DNA of 64,000 nt from Paractinoplanes rishiriensis (GTDB lineage Bacteria; Actinomycetota; Actinomycetes; Mycobacteriales; Micromonosporaceae): contig NZ_BOMV01000007.1 of NCBI RefSeq assembly GCF_016862375.1, positions 62,001 to 126,000 of the forward strand. The letters are read 5' to 3'. This document shows positions 33,168-41,848 of the stretch, piece by piece (within the stretch, counting starts at the first letter, position 1; each line of letters begins with the position of its first letter). The position numbers were made by a program, and so were the translations under genes. The notes below the pieces were generated by a model, which saw nothing but the letters and a program-made list of their open reading frames with translations, searched no databases and had not been told where the DNA came from.

Positions 33168-33998
33168 CTACCCCAATTGAGGCCGGCCGCTCACGTGCGC
33201 GACGGTGCTCCCCGAGGCGGCGCCGGCCCTCTTCGCCACCTCGGGGTAGGGCAGGCCGCGCAGCAGCGCCTCGGTCAGCGCCGCCGTGAACGAGTCGCCT
33301 CCGCCGGTGGTGTCGACGACCGGGCCCTGGCCCAGCGGGATTTTGATCTCGCCGTCCGGCCAGATCAGCGCGTTGCCGTCCGGCTCGGCCAGGGCCAGCA
33401 GCGACGGGCCGGCGGCCAGGGTCTCCCGGTTCAAGCCCTTCGCCTCGCGGGCGTCGGCCCGGAGCACGTCGGCGAACGCCAGGATCCGCTCGTCCTCGAC
33501 CGCGCCGTCCAGCACCACCAGACGACCGGCCTCGTGGGCGATGCGGGCCGCGGCCAGGGCGGCTGCCCGCGGCTGCTGGAGTTGCACCAGCACGGCGTCG
33601 GCCGCAGCGATCACCGACCGTGCGGCCTCGACGTCGCTCTCGGTCAACAACACCTCGGGCGGCAGGTGCTCCACGTACCGCCAGTCGCCGCCCTCCTCCA
33701 GAATCTCGACGATCAGGCCGGTGAGCGCGCCGCGCCGGCGGATCACCGGGCGGGTGTCGATGCCGTCGGCGCGGGCCTGGGCGAGCAGCACGTCGCCGAT
33801 CACGTCGTCGCCGGCCACCGCCACCAGGGCGGGCCGCACGCCGAGCTGGGCCAGTGCCACCGCCTGGTTGGCGCCCTTGCCGCCGAGCTGCTCGCGGCGG
33901 CCGGTGGCGGCCGCGGACGTGCCGGCCGCGGGCAGGCGGTCGACGGTGACGACTAGGTCACGGGCCAGCTGGCCGACGACCGTGGCGGTGTGGTCCAT
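33168..33998 (-). CDS. PfkB-family sugar kinase (ribokinase-like)
   Basis: 276 residues. N-terminal signature QLGGKGANQAVALAQLG (about 37-53); C-terminal PfkB signature VVDTTGGGDSFTAALTEAL with catalytic Asp and anion hole (about 228-246); also LVAVAGDDVIGD. Overall closest in feel to ribokinase RbsK, slightly short (about 300 is usual). There is no ribose transporter nearby, so the substrate is inferred. It reads away from the GAF gene, with 165 bp between starts. Confidence 0.85.
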   Translation of the reverse strand: MDHTATVVGQLARDLVVTVDRLPAAGTSAAATGRREQLGGKGANQAVALAQLGVRPALVAVAGDDVIGDVLLAQARADGIDTRPVIRRRGALTGLIVEILEEGGDWRYVEHLPPEVLLTESDVEAARSVIAAADAVLVQLQQPRAAALAAARIAHEAGRLVVLDGAVEDERILAFADVLRADAREAKGLNRETLAAGPSLLALAEPDGNALIWPDGEIKIPLGQGPVVDTTGGGDSFTAALTEALLRGLPYPEVAKRAGAASGSTVAHVSGRPQLG

Positions 33999-34163
33999 CT
34001 CCGAAGGCTATGTCCCACACCGTGTGCGACTTTCACCTTCGGGGCGCGCCGCGGCGAGCAATTCGCCCACTGAGAGCATTGCGGGACACCGGGGTGATTT
34101 CTAGGCTCCCAGGGACGTACCCAGTGACCGTGAGCTATCAGTCGTGTAATAGGGAGCTTCCCG

Positions 34164-34742
34164 ATGACCAACAGCAACCCGGTGTCCTCCGACGCGTACG
34201 AATATCTGGACAACGTCGGGCCCGAGGAACAGGCGCGCCTCGAGGCCGTACGTCGCTACCGGCTGGTGGATCAGCCAGTGGAAGACGCCTACGACCGGAT
34301 CGCGTACGTGGCGGGGGCGATCTTCGACACTCCGATCGCGACGGTCTCGCTGGTCGAGCAGGACCGGGTCTGGCTGGCCGCCTGCCAGGGCCTGACCGGG
34401 GTCCGCGAGGTCGGCAAGGAGCCGGGGCTGTGCGCGTCGGTCATCGCGCAGGACGACGTCTACGTGATCAACAACGCGGCCGTCGACCCGCGCACGCTGG
34501 AGCACCCGCTGGTGCGCGGTGAGCTGGGGCTGCGGTTCTACGCGGCGGCGCCGATCCGCACCCACGACGGGCACCGGCTGGGCACCGTCAACGTGATCGA
34601 CAACCGGCCCCGGGAGGCCACGCCGCGGCAGTTGCAGGCCCTCGAGCATCTGGCCTCGATGGTCTCCGACGAGCTGGAGCTGCGCCTCATGGTGATCCGC
34701 AGCGCGGCCGCCGAGCAGCGCATGCGGGAAACGGTGTCTTGA
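34164..34742 (+). CDS. GAF-domain protein
   Basis: 192 residues from ATG 34164, GGGAG seven bases upstream. A single GAF domain covers about 40-175: YDRIAYVAGAIFDTPIATVSLVEQDRVWLAACQG, CASVIAQDDVYVINNA and LRFYAAAPIRTHDGHRLGTVNVID. There is no output domain. The Cys in GLCASV sits where some bilin or redox-sensing GAFs place theirs, but that is weak evidence. Known: stand-alone GAF proteins of this form often lie near kinases or cyclases; the nearest here are not adjacent. Confidence 0.85.
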   Translation: MTNSNPVSSDAYEYLDNVGPEEQARLEAVRRYRLVDQPVEDAYDRIAYVAGAIFDTPIATVSLVEQDRVWLAACQGLTGVREVGKEPGLCASVIAQDDVYVINNAAVDPRTLEHPLVRGELGLRFYAAAPIRTHDGHRLGTVNVIDNRPREATPRQLQALEHLASMVSDELELRLMVIRSAAAEQRMRETVS

Positions 34743-34818
34743 CGGGCACTGCCTGACGGGCGCCGTCTGACCGGAGCAGCCTGATTATTGATCGATAGAT
34801 TCGGGTAGTGCGCAGGCC

Positions 34819-35730
34819 ATGCGTACCCCCCGGAAGATCGCCGTGGTCGCCCATCAGCGCAAGACTCTCGACGGCGGCCTGGACGAGTTGCGCCGCCGGA
34901 TCACCGACGCCGGCGTCGACGAACTGCTCTGGCACGAGGTCCCCAAGAGCAAGAAGGCACCGAAGCAGGTGCGCAAGGTCGTCGACGAGGGTGTCGACCT
35001 GCTGATCGTGTGGGGCGGCGACGGCATGGTGCAGCGTTCGCTGGACGTGCTGGCCCACCAGAAGGGCGGCAGCAAGGTGCCGGTCGGGATCATCCCGGCC
35101 GGCACCGGCAATCTGCTCGCCACCAATCTGGGCATCCCGCCCCGCCTGGACGAGGCGCTGGAGGTCGCGCTGCACGGCCGCCCGCACCGCATCGACCTGG
35201 GCAAGCTGGGCGGCGAGTACTTCGGCGTGATGGCCGGGGTCGGGTTCGACGGCGCGATGATCAACGACGCGGACCGGAACCTGAAGGACCGGCTGGGCAA
35301 GCTCGCGTACGTCTGGACCGGCCTGCGCCACGTGAACGGCGAGCCGGCCACCGCGCGGGTGATGATCGACGGCGTGAAGTGGTTCGACGACGAGGCCAGC
35401 TGCGTGCTGATCGGCAACGTCGGCAAGATCACCGGTGGTATCCAGGCGTTCGACGACGCCAAGCCGGACGACGGCTGGCTGGACGTCGGGGTGGCCACCG
35501 CGCAGGGCGCCCTCCAGTGGGCCCGCGCGCTGGGCACCATGGCGGTGGGCCGCTCGGACAACTCCCCGTTCGTCCGCACCACCCGGGCCCGCCGGGTCGA
35601 CGTCAAACTCCAGTCGAAGATGCCGTACGAGCTCGACGGCGGTGCCCGCACGCTGACCAAGAAGTTCTCCGCCGAGGTCGCGCCGGGCGCCGTCAAAATC
35701 TGTCTGCCCCGCGTGTCACAGAACGGGTAG
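34819..35730 (+). CDS. diacylglycerol/lipid kinase family protein
   Basis: 303 residues. DAGK catalytic fold: IAVVAHQRKT at the start, VDLLIVWGGDGMVQRSLDVLA (GGDGM loop), VPVGIIPAGTGNLLATNLGIP (second signature) and GVMAGVGFDGAMI. Known: phosphorylates diacylglycerol or related lipids (DgkB/YegS type). The lipid substrate is not determinable here. The last codons contain TGTCACA, a candidate ECF41 -35 element for the next gene. Confidence 0.88.
   Translation: MRTPRKIAVVAHQRKTLDGGLDELRRRITDAGVDELLWHEVPKSKKAPKQVRKVVDEGVDLLIVWGGDGMVQRSLDVLAHQKGGSKVPVGIIPAGTGNLLATNLGIPPRLDEALEVALHGRPHRIDLGKLGGEYFGVMAGVGFDGAMINDADRNLKDRLGKLAYVWTGLRHVNGEPATARVMIDGVKWFDDEASCVLIGNVGKITGGIQAFDDAKPDDGWLDVGVATAQGALQWARALGTMAVGRSDNSPFVRTTRARRVDVKLQSKMPYELDGGARTLTKKFSAEVAPGAVKICLPRVSQNG
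35714..35720 (+). promoter_or_regulatory. candidate ECF41 -35 element
   Basis: TGTCACA, the known ECF41 -35 consensus, lies 55 bp before the oxidoreductase start. No CGTC occurs at the expected 15-17 base spacing (the sequence there is GCCATCT); a CGTC occurs only at 28 bases. Half-match only. Confidence 0.35.
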
Positions 35731-35774
35731 CCGCCGCCATCTCCTGGTCGTCACTTCGACCAGGGAGGTACGCG

Positions 35775-36887
35775 ATGATCCTCGTTCTCGGTGCGGGCTA
35801 CGCCGGGCTCGCCGCGGCGGTGCAACTGGCCGCCCGGCGGGTGCCGGTGACGCTGGTGAACGCGCAGGACCGGTTCACCGAACGGCTCCGGCTGTCGCTG
35901 ACGGCGACCGGTCAGCAGGTCGCCGACCTGCGCATCCCCGACCTGCTGGCGGCCACGAGCGCGTCCTTCGTGCCGGGCCGGGTCACGGCGCTGGATCCAA
36001 AGGCGCATACCGTACGGGTGGACGACGAGCACACCCTGCACTACTCCACCCTGGTATACGCCCTCGGCAGCGTCGCCGACACCGCGGACCCGCACGCCTA
36101 CACGCTGAACTCGGCGACGGACGCCGCCCGGCTGGCCCGCCGGCTCACCGGGCTGGACCGGGGCACCGTGGTCGTCGTCGGCAGCGGCCTGACCGGCGTG
36201 GAGTCGGCCGCCGAGATCGCCGAGCGGTTCCCGGCGCTGACCGTCGTGCTGGCCGGCCGCACCGAGCCGGGCGCCGGTCTGCATCCCCGCGCCCGGAAGC
36301 ACCTGCTGGCCGCCCTGGACCGGCTCGGCGTCCGGCTGCGCGGCGGCGTCACCGGGCTGCACCCCGGCCGGGTCGACTTCGCGGACGGCACCAGCCTGGA
36401 CGCCGACGCCGTGCTGTGGACCGGCGGCACCCGGGTCGCCCCGCTGGCGGCCGACGCCGGGCTGGCCGTCGACGGCAACGGCCGGATCGTCACCGACGGC
36501 ACGCTGCGCTCGGTCTCACATCCCGACGTGTACGCCGTCGGCGACGCGGCCGCGATCCGCCAGCCGTACGGCCTCATGCATGGCACCTGTCAGGGCGGCA
36601 TGCCCACCGGCGTGCACGCGGCGCTGTCGATCTGCGGCGGACCCCGGCCGTTCCGCTTCGGCTACTACCACACCCCGATCAGCCTGGGCCGGCACGACGC
36701 CGTGGTGCAGTTCACCCGCCCCGACGACAGCCCGCGCCGGATCGTCCTGACCGGGCGGCTCGCGGTCCGCTATAAGGAAGCGGTGACCGCCGCGCCCTGG
36801 CCCGCCTACCGCCGGATGCTGCGCCTGCCCGCCTCGGGCGCGTGGTGGCCGCGCGGCGGCCGGTTCACCCGGGCGGCGGCGCGATGA
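35775..36887 (+). CDS. NDH-2-like FAD/NAD(P)-dependent oxidoreductase
   Basis: 370 residues; GGGAGG six bases before ATG 35775. N-terminal FAD dinucleotide fold ILVLGAGYAGLAAAVQLA; second NAD(P) fold VVVVGSGLTGVESAAEIAERF (about 137-157); C-terminal FAD site VYAVGDAAAI (about 254-263). This is the layout of type-II NADH dehydrogenases and related disulphide-less reductases; no redox CxxxxC. Its stop overlaps the ECF41 sigma start (ATGA). Known: ECF41 sigma factors are typically paired with just such an oxidoreductase. Confidence 0.88.
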   Translation: MILVLGAGYAGLAAAVQLAARRVPVTLVNAQDRFTERLRLSLTATGQQVADLRIPDLLAATSASFVPGRVTALDPKAHTVRVDDEHTLHYSTLVYALGSVADTADPHAYTLNSATDAARLARRLTGLDRGTVVVVGSGLTGVESAAEIAERFPALTVVLAGRTEPGAGLHPRARKHLLAALDRLGVRLRGGVTGLHPGRVDFADGTSLDADAVLWTGGTRVAPLAADAGLAVDGNGRIVTDGTLRSVSHPDVYAVGDAAAIRQPYGLMHGTCQGGMPTGVHAALSICGGPRPFRFGYYHTPISLGRHDAVVQFTRPDDSPRRIVLTGRLAVRYKEAVTAAPWPAYRRMLRLPASGAWWPRGGRFTRAAAR

Positions 36888-37732
36888 CCAGCGACTTCGA
36901 CCGGCATCGCGGCCTGCTCTTCGCGGTGGCGTACCGGATCCTCGGCAGCGCGGCCGACGCCGAGGACGCCGTGCAGGACGCCTGGCTCAGGTGGACCGCC
37001 GCGGACCGCACGCGGGTGGACGACCCGCGGGCGTACCTCTGCAAGATCGTCACGAACCTGGCGCTGGAGCGCCTGCGGGCGGCCAAGCGCCGGCGGGAGA
37101 CGTACGTGGGACCGTGGCTGCCCGAGCCCATCCCCACCGACGCTCCGGTCGATGCCGAGTCGGTGTCGATGGCGATGCTGGTCGTCCTCGAGACGCTCAG
37201 CCCGCTGGAACGCGCCGTGTTCGTGCTGCGCGAGGTCTTCGACTTCAGCCACGCCGAGATCGCGGCCGCGGTGGAGCGCTCCGAGCCGTCGGTGCGGCAG
37301 GCGGCCCACCGGGCCCGGGAGCACGTACGCGCGCGGCGCCCGCGGTTCGCCGCCGACCCGGCCCGGCAGCGGGCGGTCACCGAACGGTTCGTGGCCGCGG
37401 CGACCGGCGGCGACCTGAACGCGCTGCTGGACCTGCTGGCCCCGGACGTGACCGTGTGGACCGACGGCGGTGGCAAGGTGCGGCACGCGCCGCGGCCGGT
37501 GACCGGCGCGCAGCGGGTGGCCGCGTGGTTCGCCACCCTGGGCACGGTCAGCTATGAAGGGGTGGCGCCGGCCGACATGCACGCCGAGATCGTGGAGATC
37601 AACGGCGCGGCCGGGCTGCTGTTCCGCGGCCCGGACCGGGTGGTCGCGACGATCACCTTCGACATCGGTCCGGACGGCCGGATCGTCACCATCTACAACG
37701 TGGCCAACCCCGACAAGCTGGGCGCGTTCTAG
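36884..37732 (+). CDS. sigJ: ECF41-type sigma factor (SigJ)
   Basis: 282 residues. Sigma-2 (LLFAVAYRILGSAADAEDAVQDAWLRW), then the linker motif WLPEP (in GPWLPEP), sigma-4 (LSPLERAVFVLREVFDFSHAEIAAAVERSEPSVRQAAHRAREHV) and a SnoaL-like C-terminal domain with DGGGK and a final NPDKLGAF. Those three motifs are the recognised ECF41 hallmarks; the C-terminal domain takes the place of an anti-sigma factor. Its start overlaps the oxidoreductase stop by four bases, the usual partner arrangement. Confidence 0.93.
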   Translation: MTSDFDRHRGLLFAVAYRILGSAADAEDAVQDAWLRWTAADRTRVDDPRAYLCKIVTNLALERLRAAKRRRETYVGPWLPEPIPTDAPVDAESVSMAMLVVLETLSPLERAVFVLREVFDFSHAEIAAAVERSEPSVRQAAHRAREHVRARRPRFAADPARQRAVTERFVAAATGGDLNALLDLLAPDVTVWTDGGGKVRHAPRPVTGAQRVAAWFATLGTVSYEGVAPADMHAEIVEINGAAGLLFRGPDRVVATITFDIGPDGRIVTIYNVANPDKLGAF

Positions 37733-38826
37733 GCGATCTGCTGCCACCAGCCGTCGACCGCGGGCGGGTTGTCGACGTCGACGCGTTCCCCCGGGCGGGG
37801 GACGGCGAGCTTCACGTCGCGCGCCTTGGCCTCCCGCCAGGCCCGGTCGGCCGGCTCCGCCCAGTCGTGCAGGGCCAGATTGAACGTGGCCCAGTGCACC
37901 GGGATCAGCAGGCCGCCGCGGACGTCCACGTGGGTGGCCACGCCGTCCTCGGGCAGCATGTGGATGTCCGGCCAGGCGTCGCCGTACGCGCCGATCTGCA
38001 CCAGCGTGACGTCGAACGGGCCGTGCTGCTCGCCGATGTCGGCGAAGCCGGGGAAGTAGCCGGTGTCGCCGGAGTAGAAGACCTTGCGGGACGGCCCCTT
38101 GATCACCCAGCTGGCCCAGAGGGTCTCGTCCCGGGTGAAGCCGCGGCCGGAGAAGTGCCGGGCCGGGGTCGCGAGGAACTCGATGCCGTTGACCCGGTGC
38201 TGCTCGTTCCAGTCCAGCTCGACGATGCGGGTGACCGGCACGCCCCAGCGCTCCAGGTGGGCGCCCACCCCGAGCGGCACCAGGAAGGGCGCGGCCTGGA
38301 GGTCGACCAGATTCTGAATCGTCTCCATGTCGAGGTGGTCGTAGTGGTCGTGGGAGATCAGCACGGCGTCCAGCGGCGGCAGGTCACGCAGCGGCACCGG
38401 CGGCTCGTGCAGGCGCTTGGGGCCGGTGTGCCGGGAGGGTGAGCAGCGGTCGCTCCACACCGGGTCGAGCAGCACCCGGCGGCCTTCGATCTCGACCAGC
38501 GCGGTCGAGTGCCCGTACCAGGTGACGTGCAGGCCCTCGGCGTCCAGGCCGGGTTTGGGTGCGACCACCGGAATGGGCTGGTGCGGGTGCCGGGCGTCGC
38601 GGTCGCGCAGGGTGGCGGCCAGGATGCGCGGCATCGAGCCGACCGTGACCTGGCTGGCCGGCACCGAGTTGCGGAACTTGCCCTCGGCGTACTGCGGTGA
38701 CGCCTGCATCCGGGCCAGCCGCTCGCCCCGGGCCTTGGCGCCCATCTGGCGCGGGACCTCCCGCGCGAACCACGCCGCGGCCGCCGCGCCGATTGCCAGG
38801 GCCACCAAAGATCCTCGCTTCGCCAT
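37729..38826 (-). CDS. MBL-fold metallohydrolase (NAPE-PLD/UlaG-like) with N-terminal anchor
   Basis: 365 residues. One hydrophobic helix at about 6-21. Then the metallo-beta-lactamase fold: VTWYGHSTALVEIEG, LISHDHYDHLD (HxHxDH), FYSGDTGYFPGF and IPVHWATFNLALHDW. This set is that of the NAPE-hydrolysing phospholipase D/RomA-like branch. Inferred: membrane-associated hydrolase, possibly of phospholipid or phosphodiester bonds. Its stop shares CTAG with the convergent sigJ stop. Confidence 0.85.
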   Translation of the reverse strand: MAKRGSLVALAIGAAAAAWFAREVPRQMGAKARGERLARMQASPQYAEGKFRNSVPASQVTVGSMPRILAATLRDRDARHPHQPIPVVAPKPGLDAEGLHVTWYGHSTALVEIEGRRVLLDPVWSDRCSPSRHTGPKRLHEPPVPLRDLPPLDAVLISHDHYDHLDMETIQNLVDLQAAPFLVPLGVGAHLERWGVPVTRIVELDWNEQHRVNGIEFLATPARHFSGRGFTRDETLWASWVIKGPSRKVFYSGDTGYFPGFADIGEQHGPFDVTLVQIGAYGDAWPDIHMLPEDGVATHVDVRGGLLIPVHWATFNLALHDWAEPADRAWREAKARDVKLAVPRPGERVDVDNPPAVDGWWQQIA

Positions 38827-38898
38827 GAGCCAAGTTTGACCGGCCGGGCGGGCGTCTCGCCACCGAGGTGCTCAGGATCCCCACAGCCGGGCTGAGGT

Positions 38899-39495
38899 AT
38901 GACAGACTGCCCGGCCGTGACAGTTCACACCCTTCAAGCGCAGCAACAGCTCATCATCCGTCAGCGCGTGCGGCTGATGGTCAACCAATACGAGGTCCAC
39001 GCCGTCGGCCCGGACGGCGGCGAGGCGGGCCTGCTCGCGTTCGCCCAGCAGAAGCGGATGGCGTTCAAGGAGCAGGTGACGCTCTACACCGACGACACCA
39101 AGACCACGCCGGTGCTGGGCTTCAAGGCCCGCCAGGTGATCGACCTGGGCGCCACGTACGACGTCACCGACGCGGCCGGCACCCCGATCGGCCTGTTCCG
39201 CAAGAACTTCAAGGAGTCGCTGCTGCGGTCCACCTGGCACCTGGAGCAGCCCGGCTACGGCGAGATGATCGGCCGCGAGACCAACATGCTGGTGGCGATC
39301 CTGCGCCGGTTCGTCGACTCGCTGTCCTGGCTGCCGTACCACTTCGAGTTCCTGATCGGCGACCGGCCGGCGTTCTCGGTGGTGAAGAAGTGGGGCCTGC
39401 GGGACCGTTACGTGATCACGATTCACGACCCGCAGCTGGACCGTCGGCTGGTGGCGGCCATGTCGGTCGCGTTGGACGCGCTCCAGGCGCGGTAG
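38899..39495 (+). CDS. LURP-one-related/tubby-like protein
   Basis: 198 residues from ATG 38899; GTG 38917 is possible. LURP-one features: LIIRQRVRLMVNQYEVHA, LLAFAQQKRMAFKEQVTLYTD, GFKARQVIDLGATYDVTDAAGTPIG and FEFLIGDRPAFSVVKKWGLRDRY. Known: beta-barrel family related to phospholipid scramblase and tubby; the bacterial function is not settled. Eleven bp separate it from the dGTPase gene, so the two may be cotranscribed. Confidence 0.78.
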   Translation: MTDCPAVTVHTLQAQQQLIIRQRVRLMVNQYEVHAVGPDGGEAGLLAFAQQKRMAFKEQVTLYTDDTKTTPVLGFKARQVIDLGATYDVTDAAGTPIGLFRKNFKESLLRSTWHLEQPGYGEMIGRETNMLVAILRRFVDSLSWLPYHFEFLIGDRPAFSVVKKWGLRDRYVITIHDPQLDRRLVAAMSVALDALQAR

Positions 39496-39506
39496 CGTAG
39501 CGGGGT

Positions 39507-40997
39507 ATGGACGATTCGCGAGCCCACGATTCACGAGCACAGAATCCGCGAGCTCAGCGGCTCTTCGGCGACAGCCTGATCGCTCCCGGTGATCTCGCCG
39601 CCAGCCCGTTCCGGGTCGACCGGGACCGGATCGTCAGCTCCCCCTTCTTCGCCAGATTGGCCGGCGTCACCCAGGTGATCAGCCCGGGCGGCGCCGGCCT
39701 GCTGGTGCACAACCGCATGACGCACAGCCTCAAGGTCGCCCAGGTGGCCCGGGCGATCGCCGAACGGGTCGCGCTCCGGCCGGAGAAATCTGACCTGTCC
39801 GAAAAGCTGGGCGGCTGCGATCCGGACGTCGTGGAGGCCGCCGCGCTGGCCCACGACCTCGGCCACCCGCCCTTCGGCCACCTCGGCGAACGGGTGCTCG
39901 ACCAGCTGGCGCGGCAGCGGCTGCGGCTGCCGGACGGCTTCGAGGGCAACGCCCAGTCGTACCGCATCGTCACCAGCACCGAGATCCGCGGCCAGGCCAC
40001 CATCGGCCTCAACCTCACCAACGCGGTCCGGGCCGCCATCCTGAAGTACCCGTGGACCCGGCACGACCGGGCCCGCTTCATGGACCCGCCGCCGCGCGGT
40101 GCCGCCCCGCCGCCGGACGACCCGGAGGGCGGCTCGGCCAAGTTCGGCGCCTACACCACCGAGCTGCGCGACCTGCGAGCCGCCCGGGCCCCGTTCGGCG
40201 GCCGGATCGCCGACTGGCAGCAGACCGTCGAGGCCAGCGTGATGGATACCGCGGACGACATCGCGTACGCCATCCATGATCTTGAAGATGTGCACCGGGT
40301 CGGCGTGCTGCAGCAGGGCGCGGTGGCCACCGAGCTGATGGCCTGGCAACGCTGGGGCACCCGGACCGACCTCAACCGGGCCGGCGGCGCCATCGAGTCG
40401 CTGCGCCGCCAGTTGCACCGCAAGGACGCCTGGATGGCCGACGACGACGCCTTCGCCGCCGCGGTGGAGCTGGTCCGGGCCGAGCTGGTGGACGGACTGC
40501 TGGCCCGGCCCTTCGACGGCTCGCTGGAGGCCGAGGCCCAGGTGGCGGCGTTCTCGGCGAGCTGGACCAGGCGCCTGGTCGAGTCGGTCGAGCTGACCGG
40601 TCAGCCGGCGGTGCGGTCCGGGCATGTGCAGCTCTCCCCCGCCCAGTGGCACGAGGTGCAGGTCCTCAAGTTCGTTCAGAACCGGTTCGTGCTGGAACGC
40701 CCCGACCTGGCCCTGCACCAGCGCGGCCAGGCCCGGCTGCTGGGCTCGCTGGTCGAGGCCCTGCTGTCCTGGCTCACCGACCCGGACGAGGAGCAGCGCA
40801 TCCCGCGCCGGCTGCGCGACCTGGTGGAGCTGGCCGAATCCGAGCTGCCGGACGGCGCCACCGACCGGGTCGGCCGGGCCCGCGGGCGCGCGGTCATCGA
40901 CTTCGTGGCCGGCCTCACCGATCACCAGGCGGTGGCGCTGATGGAGGCGCTGTCCGGCCGTTCCCGGCAGCTCTGGACCGACGCGTTCGTGCTCTGA
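39507..40997 (+). CDS. dGTPase-type deoxynucleotide triphosphohydrolase
   Basis: 496 residues. HD-domain metal site: HNRMTHSLKVAQVA (first His), AAALAHDLGHPPFGHLGE (HD pair, about 113-130) and SVMDTADDIAYAIHDLED (late Asp). Known: the family hydrolyses dGTP or dNTPs to nucleoside and triphosphate. The first 18 residues are an imperfect DSRAxDSRAQ repeat with a mirrored DNA repeat (39511-39560), outside the fold. Confidence 0.9.
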   Translation: MDDSRAHDSRAQNPRAQRLFGDSLIAPGDLAASPFRVDRDRIVSSPFFARLAGVTQVISPGGAGLLVHNRMTHSLKVAQVARAIAERVALRPEKSDLSEKLGGCDPDVVEAAALAHDLGHPPFGHLGERVLDQLARQRLRLPDGFEGNAQSYRIVTSTEIRGQATIGLNLTNAVRAAILKYPWTRHDRARFMDPPPRGAAPPPDDPEGGSAKFGAYTTELRDLRAARAPFGGRIADWQQTVEASVMDTADDIAYAIHDLEDVHRVGVLQQGAVATELMAWQRWGTRTDLNRAGGAIESLRRQLHRKDAWMADDDAFAAAVELVRAELVDGLLARPFDGSLEAEAQVAAFSASWTRRLVESVELTGQPAVRSGHVQLSPAQWHEVQVLKFVQNRFVLERPDLALHQRGQARLLGSLVEALLSWLTDPDEEQRIPRRLRDLVELAESELPDGATDRVGRARGRAVIDFVAGLTDHQAVALMEALSGRSRQLWTDAFVL

Positions 40998-41007
40998 CCG
41001 GCACCCC

Positions 41008-41038
41008 TTGACGACATGCAGGTAATTACCTGCATAAT
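41008..41038 (+). promoter_or_regulatory. leaderless promoter with perfect palindromic operator
   Basis: TTGACG (41008-41013) is followed by the perfect 20-bp palindrome ATGCAGGTAATTACCTGCAT (41016-41035) and a -10 of CATAAT (41033-41038). The next GTG (41045) is six bases after the -10, so transcription should start at the start codon. An ArsR dimer on the palindrome would block the promoter. Confidence 0.8.
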
Positions 41039-41044
41039 GACCGG

Positions 41045-41821
41045 GTGGAGGACCTCGACCCGGTCTTCAAGGCGCTGGCCGACCCGTCCCGCCGCCGGCT
41101 GCTCGACAGCCTGCGCCGGTCCGACGGCCAGACGCTCGGTCAACTCTGCGGCCAGCTCGCGATGGCCCGGCAGTCGGCCACCCAGCACCTGGCCCTGCTG
41201 GAGGCGGCCAACCTGATCAGCACGGTCCGGCGCAGCCGGGAGAAGTTGCACTACCTCAACCCGGTACCTATCTACGAGATCCAGCGGCGCTGGCTGGCGC
41301 CGTTCGAACAGCCCCGGCTGCGCGATCTCGACGCCATCAAGCGAAATGCGGAGAAGATCATGGACAAACCCCATTACGTGTACGTGACGTACATCCACAG
41401 CACGCCCGAGCGGGTGTGGCACGCGTTGACCGACGCCGACCTGACCGGCGAGTACTGGGGCCACCGCAACGTGTCGGACTGGCAGCCCGGGTCGGCCTGG
41501 GAGCACCAGCGCACCGACGGCTCGGGCATCGCCGACGCGGGCGGCAAGGTGCTCGAGGCGGTGCCGCCGACCCGCCTGGTGATGACATTCGAGGACCCGG
41601 GCGGGACACCGGACCCGGGGGTGGTGACCTTCACGATCGAGCCGCACCAGGAGATCGTCCGGCTGACCGTGACCCACGAGAACCTGGCCGGCGAGGACGA
41701 ACTGCGGGACATCTCCGCGGGCTGGCCGGCCGTACTCGCGAATTTGAAGTCGAAGTTGGAGACCGGGTCCGTCCTGCCGCAGGCGCCCTGGGAGATGCAC
41801 GCCGAATTGCGCTCGCCGTAA
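41045..41821 (+). CDS. ArsR-type regulator fused to an SRPBCC (AHSA1) domain
   Basis: 258 residues, leaderless GTG. The N-terminal ArsR winged helix covers about 1-85: FKALADPSRRRLLDSLRRSDGQTLGQLCGQLAMARQSATQHLALLEAANLI. It has no ELCVCDL metal-binding Cys motif. The C-terminal SRPBCC/AHSA1 (about 112-250) includes HYVYVTYIHSTPERVWHALTDADLTGEYWG. Known: such ArsR-SRPBCC units usually exist as two adjacent genes; the fusion suggests that a hydrophobic ligand in the SRPBCC pocket controls DNA binding. Autoregulated by the palindrome just upstream. Confidence 0.9.
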   Translation: MEDLDPVFKALADPSRRRLLDSLRRSDGQTLGQLCGQLAMARQSATQHLALLEAANLISTVRRSREKLHYLNPVPIYEIQRRWLAPFEQPRLRDLDAIKRNAEKIMDKPHYVYVTYIHSTPERVWHALTDADLTGEYWGHRNVSDWQPGSAWEHQRTDGSGIADAGGKVLEAVPPTRLVMTFEDPGGTPDPGVVTFTIEPHQEIVRLTVTHENLAGEDELRDISAGWPAVLANLKSKLETGSVLPQAPWEMHAELRSP

Positions 41822-41848
41822 GCACTGTAACGGTGTAAGCATGTAATC

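Noticed and set aside
32975-33289. Possible 104-residue protein after bioD
   Set aside because: Runs antisense into the ribokinase gene, has biased Arg/Pro composition in its second half and no start signal.
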